Source: a bacterium
GTDB taxonomy: Bacteria; Bacillota; Bacilli; Lactobacillales; Streptococcaceae
Assembly: GCA_905221375.1 (NCBI GenBank)
Contig: CAJNCY010000001.1
Coordinates: 186,001-250,000, forward strand
DNA length: 64,000 nucleotides
Direction: 5' to 3'
Shown: piece after piece, positions 36,611-44,501 of the stretch
Position numbering within the stretch: the stretch's first letter is position 1
How the letters are laid out: every line of letters begins with the position of its first letter
The notes under the pieces: generated by a model
Database searches by the model: none
Seen by the model: only the letters and a program-made list of their open reading frames with translations
Told to the model about the DNA's origin: nothing
Translations under genes and position numbers: made by a program

Positions 36611-37538
36611 ATCTTATTTCCTCTAACTCAGCCTTCTTTTCACTAATTAATTTCATATAATTTGGAAATTGTCTTTCTTTTTCAATTGATTGAATAGCTG
36701 AAATTTTTCCAGCAAATTTTTTTAACAATGGTAACAGTTCTTCATCAGATAAATTACTATTTTTAAGATATATATATAAATCGTACGTCTCTTTTTGTAA
36801 TTTTCTAGGAGCTTTTAATTCTCCCTTAACAATAACACACCCTGTAATTTTCGTATAATCTAGCTTACTAACTTTTGATTTCTCTTTATTCACCTTTAAA
36901 TTAAACGATTCAATTATATTAACAATTTCCTTCAAACATATCTTTGGTATTGGCTTTTTAGAAGAAAATGTCAAATCATCATAATATGCAGAAAAAGTCA
37001 ATTCATTATTCTGAGCATATTTCATTAGATTTTCGTACATATGGTAATATGCTAAAAAACTTAAAATAGGACTCGTAGGATATCCTTGAGGTAAAAAGGA
37101 ATGTTCATCTTTTGATACCGTAGTTAAGTCAGTTAGTATCTTAGCAATGTCGGGTGCCTGATTCATATCATATCGAAAAAAATTGAAAACCCTTTGTGCA
37201 TTTGTACTGGGGAAAAAATTTGAAATATCCACTATAACAGCAAATTTATTTTTGCTATGAGATTCAACATTAGTTACGTAACTTCTACCAGGTATTCCAC
37301 CATGTAGATAAGTCGGGAAATTAATCTTCTGTAAGTATTTAACAATCAATTTTAGAGAGCGTTTATATATTGTTCCTGCATTATATAATTCCCTAGTTTT
37401 TCCATTTACATCCTTCATAAATGACTTTCCAACAAAATTATCACCAACATTTGATAACATATTTTTTTCAATTTTTAATAACTCTGCCAACCATTTCTTA
37501 TTAGAAATTTCATATAAATTACTTTTACTGAAATCCAT
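36591..37538 (-). CDS. Retron-type reverse transcriptase
   Basis: A 315-residue RT of typical retron length. Retron region X appears as NVESH (90-94, consensus NAxxH), followed by motif 3 VDISNFFPS (103-111). PQGYPTSP (150-157) is motif 4, YYDDLTFSS (185-193) is the catalytic YxDD box, KVNKEKSKV motif 6, and ITG (231-233) is region Y (VTG in retrons). GKISAIQSI near 277 matches the retron thumb. There is no maturase or endonuclease domain of a group II intron. GAGGT precedes the ATG. It begins 7 nt after a small membrane-protein gene and overlaps hsdS by 20 nt. Upstream noncoding DNA has structure compatible with msr-msd. The gene is clearly AT-richer than its housekeeping neighbours, suggesting acquisition. 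Confidence 0.9.
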   Translation of the reverse strand: MDFSKSNLYEISNKKWLAELLKIEKNMLSNVGDNFVGKSFMKDVNGKTRELYNAGTIYKRSLKLIVKYLQKINFPTYLHGGIPGRSYVTNVESHSKNKFAVIVDISNFFPSTNAQRVFNFFRYDMNQAPDIAKILTDLTTVSKDEHSFLPQGYPTSPILSFLAYYHMYENLMKYAQNNELTFSAYYDDLTFSSKKPIPKICLKEIVNIIESFNLKVNKEKSKVSKLDYTKITGCVIVKGELKAPRKLQKETYDLYIYLKNSNLSDEELLPLLKKFAGKISAIQSIEKERQFPNYMKLISEKKAELEEIRFEKTKS

Positions 37539-37545
37539 AATTACC

Positions 37546-37812
37546 TCACATTATAAAAAAACTCTTATAACCATGTATAAGAGGATATTTTTTATTAATA
37601 TAAATAAGAGAAGAAACTAGATCTTTCACCGAAGTGAAGAAGGTAATAAGTATATCTTTGTTATCAGATATAACATCAACTAACCAGATATTAATTCGTA
37701 ATAATTGTGTCAATAGCCACATCAAAGTTCTAAATCCTTCAATTACTGCTAAGATACAAAAAATTGGGTTATGAGATAACCTCTTAAAAAAGTCGATAAA
37801 GATTTGAATCAT
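37546..37812 (-). CDS. Small membrane protein associated with the reverse transcriptase
   Basis: An 88-residue protein of no recognised family. Hydrophobic stretches NPIFCILAVIEGF, LMWLLTQLLRINIWLVDVI and ILITFFTSV suggest two to three membrane-associated helices. The ATG at 37812 has AGAAAGGA 8 nt upstream. It lies between the structured leader and the RT gene, 7 nt before the RT, as retron effector genes often do (compare the two-TM effector of retron Ec48). A pore-forming toxin held in check by the RT-msDNA complex is one hypothesis; a membrane tether is another. Nothing in the sequence proves either. Confidence 0.72.
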   Translation of the reverse strand: MIQIFIDFFKRLSHNPIFCILAVIEGFRTLMWLLTQLLRINIWLVDVISDNKDILITFFTSVKDLVSSLIYINKKYPLIHGYKSFFIM

Positions 37813-38078
37813 ACATTGATTCCTTTCTGTGTTTAGTACGGTTTCCCGCCTCTCGCTTTAGTACAGATGCAGTCTTTTTAAGTCTATTATCGTTTCTCTC
37901 TTGTTAAATCTGACTGTTAAGTCAGTAAACTCTCGCTCAGTATGCTCGATTGAAATCGAAGTTGTGTCGTAGAACATGTGCGACGAATGAATTGATTTCA
38001 AGAATGCATGTAGAGACGCAAAGTTTTACCGCCACATAGGGCAATTTCTTGCGAGATAAATCTGCTTAACTTTATCGT
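37813..38078 (-). ncRNA. Putative retron msr-msd noncoding RNA
   Basis: The region between the promoter at 38085-38114 and the membrane-protein gene has no open reading frame but strong RNA structure on the minus strand. A long imperfect hairpin spans 37942-38009: ATGC/GCAT and TTGAAATC/GATTTCAA outer stems plus an inner CGTCG/CGACA, a shape expected of an msd. A GCAA-GAAA-TTGC hairpin precedes it. Pairing arms are possible between GTTAAG (38065-38070) and CTTAAC (37916-37921), and between TCTCGC (38051-38056) and GCGAGA (37931-37936), as for the a1/a2 repeats. An AAGC near 38064-38067 could hold the branching G. Exact ends are unknown. Confidence 0.5.
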
Positions 38079-38084
38079 ATATAA

Positions 38085-38114
38085 ATAATACCATACTTAC
38101 ATATCAATTGTCAA
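38085..38114 (-). promoter_or_regulatory. Strong promoter of the RT/hsdS/ATPase/hsdM operon
   Basis: Minus strand TTGACA (38109-38114), 18-nt spacer, TATTAT (38085-38090) with an extended TGG. Predicted start near 38078. It lies just downstream of a terminator of the preceding gene, so the operon is transcriptionally independent of hsdR. Confidence 0.8.
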
Positions 38115-38131
38115 GTATACCACGAAACCAC

Positions 38132-38163
38132 AAAAATCCCCTTAGAAATCCGCTTCTAAGGGG
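38132..38163 (-). terminator. Terminator of the 253-residue protein gene
   Basis: Minus strand CCCCTTAGAA, 6-nt loop, TTCTAAGGGG followed by ATTTTTG: 10-bp perfect stem. Confidence 0.9.
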
Positions 38164-38169
38164 TTGTCT

Positions 38170-38931
38170 TTATCCTACTGCTTGAGTTGGTTCTGCTGGT
38201 TTGGTCTTTTTATCTTTTTTGCTACTAGCGATAAGACGGCGCTTGCTATCTCGAATGCTATTGAGTTCCTTGAGGAGTTGAGTCAGGTGTTCCTTTTCAG
38301 GATAGGCTTCTGCACTGGCTGCGGTATAGCGCATAAAGAGGTCATAGCTAGTTGAAAGTTCGGTACGGAGTTGTCTGGTCTTGCCAACTTCCTTGGCAGA
38401 CTTAGAAGCACGCGCCTTACTTTCCACTTGGTCATATTCCTCTTGAGCATTGATCACCGCCGTCAGCATAGGGATTAGTCCCAGACTGGTCACTGCCTCA
38501 TGATAGGGTGTTTCACTAAGTGTTTTGAGCAGACTCTTAATTTCTGCCGTTTCTACATCGTTGCTATGCTTAGTGATATCCTTGTACTTGGCAAAGACTG
38601 GTTTCAGAGTCTCATGAGCTTCTTTGAGCTTGGCATCCTTAATCTTCGCAAATCCTCTATGAAGGGTAAAGAGACCGACCAAGGCACTATCACGATTGCG
38701 ATCGACTTCTGTCAGATTACTAGACTCTTTCGTTTCTACTGCCGCAAGTTGAGCTTGAAAATCATCTAGTTTGATCTTGAAGGGTTCCAAATGTTTGGCA
38801 TACATTCCCTCATCCTTGTTTGCCTTAGAAAAAGTTGTCAAACTTTGATGAGTATCCATCATCAAGCTTTCAAACTCACGGTTGGTAAAGTTGCTGTAAC
38901 TAAGCGGGCGAATAGCGTATGTTTTTGTCAT
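38170..38931 (-). CDS. Hypothetical helical protein of the restriction locus
   Basis: A 253-residue protein that is almost wholly helical and charged, with no signal peptide or membrane segment. The N-terminus TYAIRPLSYSNFTNREFESLM and the KSSNLTEVDRNRD and FMRYTAASAEAYPEKE stretches recall a family of unknown function found in Firmicutes and Bacteroidetes (possibly DUF6261), which I cannot confirm. The C-terminus is a Lys-rich tail. The ATG at 38931 is preferred over one 16 codons upstream because AAAGGATATCATC precedes it. It follows an 71-residue membrane protein gene by 25 nt and is closed by its own terminator. Its place between hsdR and hsdS suggests a role with restriction, but this is inference. 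Confidence 0.7.
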   Translation of the reverse strand: MTKTYAIRPLSYSNFTNREFESLMMDTHQSLTTFSKANKDEGMYAKHLEPFKIKLDDFQAQLAAVETKESSNLTEVDRNRDSALVGLFTLHRGFAKIKDAKLKEAHETLKPVFAKYKDITKHSNDVETAEIKSLLKTLSETPYHEAVTSLGLIPMLTAVINAQEEYDQVESKARASKSAKEVGKTRQLRTELSTSYDLFMRYTAASAEAYPEKEHLTQLLKELNSIRDSKRRLIASSKKDKKTKPAEPTQAVG

Positions 38932-38956
38932 GATGATATCCTTTCTATTTAACGAA

Positions 38957-39172
38957 TCATTTATTGTCTTCTTTATCAAATAAAGAGTGGAGTAGATCGG
39001 CAGGATGATGCTCTTTTGGAACAGATTTTACCACACTCCCTCTCCGATGTTCTCTTAATAGAGAACCGTCCTTTACTTCAAAGATTTGAAACAATACACA
39101 GACCAACAATACAATTCCAATTACAGGAAGTGACCATAGTACACTCTCCTCATCATCTTTAACTTTCTTCAT
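38957..39172 (-). CDS. Small single-pass membrane protein
   Basis: A 71-residue protein with a charged N-terminus (KKVKDDEES), one hydrophobic helix (LWSLPVIGIVLLVCVLFQI, about residues 12-30) and a basic C-terminal half containing two histidines. AAAGGAG lies 8 nt before the ATG at 39172. No family recognised. The 25-nt gap to the next gene suggests one transcript. Confidence 0.65.
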   Translation of the reverse strand: MKKVKDDEESVLWSLPVIGIVLLVCVLFQIFEVKDGSLLREHRRGSVVKSVPKEHHPADLLHSLFDKEDNK

Positions 39173-39303
39173 CAATTTTTCTCCTTTGAGTTGATACAAC
39201 CATTCTAACAGTTCTCCAAACCATTTTAACCCCTATCCGCTCAACTGTCATTATTTCCATCTAAAATGTACTTTTCAGGACAAATCAGACAGTTCCAAAA
39301 TAA

Positions 39304-39406
39304 TACTCAATGAAAATCAAAGAGCAAACTAGGAAGCTAGCCGCAGGCTGTACTTGAGTACGGTAAGGCGACGCTGACGTAGTTTGAATTGGATTTTCGA
39401 AGAGTA
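39304..39406 (+). repeat. BOX element, boxC-boxA type (103 bp)
   Basis: Inverted relative to the copies at 1294 and 30207: starts TACTCAATGAAAATC, contains GGTAAGGCGACGCTGACGT and ends TTTTCGAAGAGTA. No boxB. Located between the small membrane protein gene and the repeats downstream of hsdR. Confidence 0.92.
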
Positions 39407-39486
39407 TTAAAAAATCCCTATCTGACTGGACACACACCCCGTCCATCAGATAGAGACTCTTACTATTTTTAGATTTTAGCCTTTCT

Positions 39487-39661
39487 AGCTTTAGAATACA
39501 TCTAAACTTTAGGAAAGACAACTATTCGAAAGCTCGAAGACCTCAAAATTTTCTCAGATAAGCTATTCGAAGCTTAGAATACTTTTAAATTTATGTAATT
39601 ACAATCATTCGAGACTTAGAATACATATAAAATTTAGGGAATAGGCCTATTCTAAGTCTCG
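39487..39661 (-). repeat. Imperfect ~45-nt repeats ending in a 14-bp inverted repeat, downstream of hsdR
   Basis: Three related units share the motif CTT(T)AGAATAC, an AT-rich middle and TATTCGA/CATTCGA: they begin near 39487, 39571 and 39613. In the last, CGAGACTTAGAATA (39610-39623) and TATTCTAAGTCTCG (39648-39661) form a perfect 14-bp inverted repeat with a central AATAGGCCTATT palindrome beside it. It lies 6 nt after the hsdR stop and could stop transcription or protect the 3' end, though no long T-run follows. Confidence 0.65.
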
Positions 39662-39666
39662 AAGAG

Positions 39667-42657
39667 CTATCTCCCAACCCTCAATGGCTCAATGACTTCC
39701 TCCACCAGTTGGGTATAGGCTTCCTTGATTTGTTTTTTATAGAGGAGAGGATTGAGGGCGTCCGCCACCTCTAGTTTATAGTCCTGATAGCGCTGGCTCT
39801 TGGTCAGCTGGCTTTCTCCTAGTTGTTTTTTAGCTCCCTTACGGTAGTGTTCGACATAGTAACGGAGTTCATCTTCTCCGACATACCAGCGCTTGCTAAA
39901 GACTTGGATGTGTTGCTGGATGACCGCCTCGATCATCTGATCCAAGATATTTGCGATAGACTGACCACGATAGCTTTCTGGATGTTCTTGGACTTCTCTC
40001 CACAGTTCAGTGATGATCTGAGCAAGATTTGGATTGGTCTTCTCAAGGCTTTGGATATAGGTATCCACCGCTTCCTTATCTTGAGCGCTTAGGTTCTTTT
40101 CTTGACTCTGGCCTTGCTCAATCAGGCTTTGGATCAAGGTTAGGATATAGGCATAGTTGATTTCGTCCACTTGGATAGACTCCAGTTCATAGTGTATATC
40201 AAGTGGTTCACCGTCGTCATCATTCTCTACTCGGCTTTTTAATTCTGCAAGGACATTTCGATAAAGTCCCAGATACCTTTCCAACTTTTCTCCATCAAGT
40301 CCCGTCTGACTGTAAAGCTCTTCCTCATCATACTCTTTGTACACTCTGATAGAGGCTAGGTATTTATCAAAGGCTTGATAGGTTTTAGCCAGTTTCCTCA
40401 ACTCAGGCGTAGAGACTTGCTCGAGATCTAGACCGTTCACATAGTCATCAGTGGCAAGGTTTTTGAAATCACTGCAACTCCGCAAAAAGTTTCTCTTTTC
40501 CTCTTCCCAGCTTGGGGCTAGAACCTCGTTTTCTCCACCATTTGAGTAAAGTTTAAGGGCATTATCCACTGCTTCCTTAAAGGCTAGGGGCTTTTGGAAG
40601 GTGATGATATGACCGTAGGTCTTACTGCTGTCAAAAATACGGTTGGTTCGGCTAAAGGCCTGTATCAAGTCCTGCGGTTGCATGAGTTTGCGGTCAATAA
40701 AGAGAGTTGATAGACAAGGGGCATCAAATCCCGTTAAGAGACGATTGACCACGATAACCAAGTCCAACTGCTCCTTGCGATAGAGGTATTTGTCCTGCTT
40801 TCGAGCTAGGCGGTTATTGACATCCGTATTAAAGCCACGAAGATTCGCCATGGTAAAGTGGGTATCAAACTCTTGGTTGTAGTCCTCTAAGACTTGCTTC
40901 ATGTGGTCTTGGTTGGCTCTTGAGTCGTCTTCATTTTCTGTGACCGAGTAGGTGATGGTCGCCTTTGGAAAGTCAGGAAGGACCTGCTTGACCCTCTCCG
41001 ATACCTTGACTCTCGTCTCCCCATCCTTGACTCGTTTGAGCAAGTCATAGTAGGCCTGAGCTTGAGGAATTGACTTGACGGTCAGGATAGCATTATAGGT
41101 CTTACCCACTCCTTTTTGGAAGCCTAATTGTGGACGCGATTTATTGATAATGGCATCCAAGACTTCCAGCATATGTTCCTCATCCTCGTAGACTGTATCT
41201 GGTATGTCATTTTCAGATTTATCCGTGATGAGGGTATTGCGATAATCTACCTTAAAGCCTAAAACTGCTCCATCATGGATGGCTTCCTTGACTGTATACT
41301 CATGGAGACGGTCACCGTACTGTTGCTGGGTGGTTTGGGCTAGATCGCCGACTTGCTGGCGTTTATTTTCCTTAAAGATAGGTGTGCCTGTAAAACCATA
41401 CCAGAGGGACTGAGGGAAAAAGGCCTTAATGTCTTTTTGTGTTTGAGGTGTTACGGCACGGTGGCATTCATCCACGACAAAGGCCACTCGGAGACCCTTG
41501 ATTTTGTCAGCATCACGCTGGTAAAGACCTTGCTCAAACTTACGCATCATGGTGGTGATTTTCTGGATAGTGGTCACCACGACACGCTTATCATTACTAC
41601 CTAGTCGCTTGACCAAATCATGGGTATTATCCGTCTCATCAATATCAATGACATCATTGGTCGCATAGGAGAGAAATGACGAAGTAGTCTGTTGGTCCAA
41701 GTCCCTTCGGTCAACGACAAAAATCGTCTTTTGGATGGAAGGAATCTGGAGGAGATTCCGAGCTACCTTATAAGAAGTCAGGGTCTTACCTGAACCTGTC
41801 GTGTGCCAGACATATCCTGATGCTTGCTGGCGAGAAGCTTCTTGCACTGCTTCGATGGCATGGATCTGGTAGGGACGCAGGAGGATGAGAGCCTTCTTAC
41901 TATCGTCAAGGACAGAATACTGCATGACCATCTGGTGGGCGCGAGGGATGGAAAGGACTTCGTGAGCAAAACTGGTCAAGCTCGTTATGGGTTGATTATC
42001 CTTATCGACCCACTTGGTCAGAAATTGCTTGTTGAGTTTATTTTCCCTAGCTGCAGCAATATAGCGTGTGTCTACTTTATTGGTCACAACAAACATCTGT
42101 AAGCTAGAGTAAATGCCACGGAACTTGCCTTCTCGGTCATATTTTTTAATTTGATGAAAGGCATCTAAAAAAGCAACTCGGGGACTTTTAAGCTCGATTT
42201 GAATCATGGGAAGGCCATTGATCAAGAGGGTCACATCTAGCCTACGGTCTTGATCCTGAGGACTTACTTTGTCTCTCTCGACTTGATTAACCACCTCATA
42301 ACTGGACTTGCCAGCTGCGATATTGTCTCGCCAGATGACGGATAAACGGATAGTCCCCAAACTAGCATCTTCTCTCTGAACCTCAACCTTGGCAATGCCA
42401 TTTTCGCCGACCAACCACTTGGCTGCATCATAGTAGCTAACAAAGTTCAGTTGATTCTTTATCTGGCGTTTTTCCTGTTCTGTCAGGGGATGATCTGCCA
42501 ATAGAGCCACGTTGTTCTGGGCTAGCTTTTCAAAGAAGTTTTCCCATAATTGCTCTTCTGTTTTAAGGTCTTCTCTGTAAGTCCATTGACTTTCCCCAGT
42601 CACCAGTTGGTTGATCAGTTGTTTTTCTATCTCCAGTTCTGGTTTTACCTGTATCAT
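39667..42657 (-). CDS. hsdR: Type I restriction enzyme endonuclease/translocase subunit HsdR
   Basis: Motor and nuclease subunit of the type I enzyme. 996 residues. The N-terminal PD-(D/E)xK nuclease is seen as [20 protein letters not shown] near residue 145. The SF2 helicase follows: Walker [12 protein letters not shown] near 285, VDECHRAV near 395, FTGTPIF near 420, and the RecA2 motif [12 protein letters not shown] near 640. The helical C-terminus binds HsdM. The ATG at 42657 has GGAGA upstream, and an extended -10 (TGCTATAAT) at 42690-42698 drives it. Partners hsdS and hsdM are 3-11 kb away in another transcription unit, with two small genes and repeats between. Confidence 0.95.
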   Translation of the reverse strand: MIQVKPELEIEKQLINQLVTGESQWTYREDLKTEEQLWENFFEKLAQNNVALLADHPLTEQEKRQIKNQLNFVSYYDAAKWLVGENGIAKVEVQREDASLGTIRLSVIWRDNIAAGKSSYEVVNQVERDKVSPQDQDRRLDVTLLINGLPMIQIELKSPRVAFLDAFHQIKKYDREGKFRGIYSSLQMFVVTNKVDTRYIAAARENKLNKQFLTKWVDKDNQPITSLTSFAHEVLSIPRAHQMVMQYSVLDDSKKALILLRPYQIHAIEAVQEASRQQASGYVWHTTGSGKTLTSYKVARNLLQIPSIQKTIFVVDRRDLDQQTTSSFLSYATNDVIDIDETDNTHDLVKRLGSNDKRVVVTTIQKITTMMRKFEQGLYQRDADKIKGLRVAFVVDECHRAVTPQTQKDIKAFFPQSLWYGFTGTPIFKENKRQQVGDLAQTTQQQYGDRLHEYTVKEAIHDGAVLGFKVDYRNTLITDKSENDIPDTVYEDEEHMLEVLDAIINKSRPQLGFQKGVGKTYNAILTVKSIPQAQAYYDLLKRVKDGETRVKVSERVKQVLPDFPKATITYSVTENEDDSRANQDHMKQVLEDYNQEFDTHFTMANLRGFNTDVNNRLARKQDKYLYRKEQLDLVIVVNRLLTGFDAPCLSTLFIDRKLMQPQDLIQAFSRTNRIFDSSKTYGHIITFQKPLAFKEAVDNALKLYSNGGENEVLAPSWEEEKRNFLRSCSDFKNLATDDYVNGLDLEQVSTPELRKLAKTYQAFDKYLASIRVYKEYDEEELYSQTGLDGEKLERYLGLYRNVLAELKSRVENDDDGEPLDIHYELESIQVDEINYAYILTLIQSLIEQGQSQEKNLSAQDKEAVDTYIQSLEKTNPNLAQIITELWREVQEHPESYRGQSIANILDQMIEAVIQQHIQVFSKRWYVGEDELRYYVEHYRKGAKKQLGESQLTKSQRYQDYKLEVADALNPLLYKKQIKEAYTQLVEEVIEPLRVGR

Positions 42658-42689
42658 ACTCTCTCCTTTGCTACTTGTCTGCTCCCTTT

Positions 42690-42698
42690 ATTATAGCA
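42690..42698 (-). promoter_or_regulatory. hsdR: Extended -10 promoter of hsdR
   Basis: TGCTATAAT on the minus strand, about 33 nt before the hsdR ATG. No clear -35 is visible. Confidence 0.7.
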
Positions 42699-42767
42699 TG
42701 TTTAGCCTCAAAATCCATCACTCTTCCCATAGCAAAAACACTCATCCCCCCTTTCTCCTCCAAAATA

Positions 42768-42776
42768 TGGTATAGT
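42768..42776 (+). promoter_or_regulatory. Extended -10 promoter of the VTT-domain gene
   Basis: ATGGTATAGT on the plus strand gives TGG plus TATAGT, about 30 nt before the ATG of the VTT-domain gene; divergent from hsdR. Confidence 0.55.
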
Positions 42777-42804
42777 AGAAATATACTATCTATGAGGAGT
42801 TTAC

Positions 42805-43422
42805 ATGTCACAGGATAAACAAATGAAAGCTGTTTCTCCCCTTTTACAGCAAGTTATCAACATCTCATCGATTGTCGGTGGGGTTGGGAGTTTGATTTTC
42901 TGTATTTGGGCTTATCAGGCTGGGATTTTACAGTCTAAGGAAACCCTCTCTGCCTTTATTCAGCAGGCAGGTATCTGGGGACCACCTCTCTTTATCTTTT
43001 TACAGATTTTACAGACTGTCGTCCCTATCATTCCAGGAGCCTTGACCTCGGTGGCTGGTGTCTTTATCTATGGTCACATCATCGGGACTATCTACAACTA
43101 TATCGGCATCGTGATTGGCTGTGCTATTATCTTTTATCTGGTGCGCCTCTATGGGGCTGCCTTTGTCCAGTCTGTCGTCAGCAAGCGTACCTACGACAAG
43201 TATATCGGTTGGCTGGATAAGGGCAATCGTTTTGACCGTTTCTTTATCTTTATGATGATTTGGCCCATTAGTCCAGCTGACTTTCTCTGTATGCTAGCTG
43301 CCCTGACCAAGATGAGCTTCAAGCGCTATATGACCATCATCATTCTGACCAAGCCCTTTACCCTCGTGGTTTATACCTACGGTCTGACCTACATTATCGA
43401 CTTTTTCTGGCAAATGCTTTGA
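42805..43422 (+). CDS. TVP38/TMEM64 (VTT/DedA-like) membrane protein
   Basis: A 205-residue polytopic membrane protein of the SNARE-associated/VTT family. The family core is visible: a re-entrant stretch with TVVPIIPGALTSVAGVFIYG around residues 72-91, then GCAIIFYLVRLYG, and RFDRFFIFMMIWPISPADF around 151-169. Bacterial members act as lipid (C55-P or phospholipid) flippases or scramblases; which applies here is unknown. GAGGAG precedes the ATG. It stands alone between hsdR (divergent) and scrK (convergent) and has a bidirectional terminator after it. Confidence 0.86.
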   Translation: MSQDKQMKAVSPLLQQVINISSIVGGVGSLIFCIWAYQAGILQSKETLSAFIQQAGIWGPPLFIFLQILQTVVPIIPGALTSVAGVFIYGHIIGTIYNYIGIVIGCAIIFYLVRLYGAAFVQSVVSKRTYDKYIGWLDKGNRFDRFFIFMMIWPISPADFLCMLAALTKMSFKRYMTIIILTKPFTLVVYTYGLTYIIDFFWQML

Positions 43423-43427
43423 CATGT

Positions 43428-43461
43428 AAAAAATCCGTTTGGTTTCCCAAGCGGATTTTGT
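43428..43461. terminator. Bidirectional terminator between the VTT gene and scrK
   Basis: AAAATCCGTTTGG, 4-nt loop, CCAAGCGGATTTT: 13-bp stem with one G-T pair and T-tracts both ways. Confidence 0.92.
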
Positions 43462-43464
43462 GCT

Positions 43465-44352
43465 TTATTTTGAAACTTCTTTTGCAAGGACAAAGTTCCC
43501 AAGAGTAGCAGAACCATTTCCTGCGACTGCTGGCGTCACGATGTAGTCACGCACATCAGGTACTGGTAGGTAACCATTTAGAAGAGATGTAAATTTCTCA
43601 CGGACACGGTCCAGCATGTGTTGTTGAGCCATAACCCCTCCACCAAAGACAATCACGTCTGGGCGGAAAGTCACTGTCGCATTGACCGCAGCTTGAGCGA
43701 TATAGTAGGCTTGAACATCCCAAACAGGGTTATTGAGTTCAATGTTTTCACCACGAATACCTGTACGAGCTTCTAGACTTGGTCCAGCCGCAAAGCCTTC
43801 CAAACATCCTTTGTGGAATGGACAAACACCGTTAAATTCTTTTTCAATATCCATTGGGTGTTTAGCCACATAATAGTGACCCATTTCAGGGTGACCCACA
43901 CCACCGATAAACTCACCACGTTGAATAACACCTGCACCGATACCTGTACCGATTGTGTAGTAAACCAAGTTTTCGATACGGCCACCAGCATTGTTACGGG
44001 CAACCACTTCACCGTAGGCAGAGCTATTTACGTCTGTTGTGAAGTACATTGGCACGTTAAGGGCGCGGCGAAGGGCACCAAGCAAGTCCACATTTGCCCA
44101 GTGAGGTTTTGGCGTTGTTGTGATAAAGCCATAAGTTTTTGAGTTTTTGTCAATATCAATGGGACCAAATGAACCAACTGCAAGACCAGCAAGGTTATCG
44201 AATTTTGAGAAGAACTTAATGGTTTTATCGATTGTTTCGATTGGAGTCGTTGTTGGAAATTGTGTTTTTTCTACAACGTTAAAGTTTTCATCACCGACAG
44301 CACAGACAAACTTTGTACCGCCCGCTTCCAAGCTTCCATATAATTTTGTCAT
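43465..44352 (-). CDS. scrK: Fructokinase ScrK (ROK family)
   Basis: Phosphorylates fructose released from sucrose-6-phosphate by ScrB. 295 residues. N-terminal ROK ATP loop SLEAGGTKFVCAVGD, then GSFGPIDID and TTDVNSSAYGE of the sugar site. The ROK zinc/substrate signature HPEMGHYYVAKHP is at about 154-166, followed by CPFHKGCLEGFAAGPS with the conserved cysteines. It lies downstream of scrA on the same strand but a strong terminator (44453-44483) stands between them, so it may be driven by its own promoter. Confidence 0.94.
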   Translation of the reverse strand: MTKLYGSLEAGGTKFVCAVGDENFNVVEKTQFPTTTPIETIDKTIKFFSKFDNLAGLAVGSFGPIDIDKNSKTYGFITTTPKPHWANVDLLGALRRALNVPMYFTTDVNSSAYGEVVARNNAGGRIENLVYYTIGTGIGAGVIQRGEFIGGVGHPEMGHYYVAKHPMDIEKEFNGVCPFHKGCLEGFAAGPSLEARTGIRGENIELNNPVWDVQAYYIAQAAVNATVTFRPDVIVFGGGVMAQQHMLDRVREKFTSLLNGYLPVPDVRDYIVTPAVAGNGSATLGNFVLAKEVSK

Positions 44353-44452
44353 GATAAACCTCTTGTTTTTATTTTCTTTATTATAGCATATTTTAAAAAT
44401 CTAAGTTTCTCAATTTTTTAGATTTTCCTCTGTAAATCTTACCATTCAAGCA

Positions 44453-44483
44453 AAAACGAACAAACATGTCATTTGTTCGTTTT
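44453..44483 (-). terminator. Terminator of scrA
   Basis: Minus strand AAAACGAACAAA, 7-nt loop, TTTGTTCGTTTT: 12-bp perfect stem with T-tract. Confidence 0.92.
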
Positions 44484-44501
44484 CACATTAGAGAGGATTG
44501 A

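Noticed and set aside
36591-37538. Group II intron or diversity-generating retroelement RT
   Set aside because: No maturase/endonuclease domain, no intron RNA ends, no template or variable repeats; the motifs (PQGYPTSP, ITG, NVESH) are retron-like.
39487-39661. Possible short CRISPR array
   Set aside because: Repeats are imperfect and directly abut with no constant-length spacers, and no cas genes are present in the window.
40000-42600. Frameshift or truncation in hsdR
   Set aside because: The reading frame is continuous over 996 residues with nuclease and all helicase motifs present.
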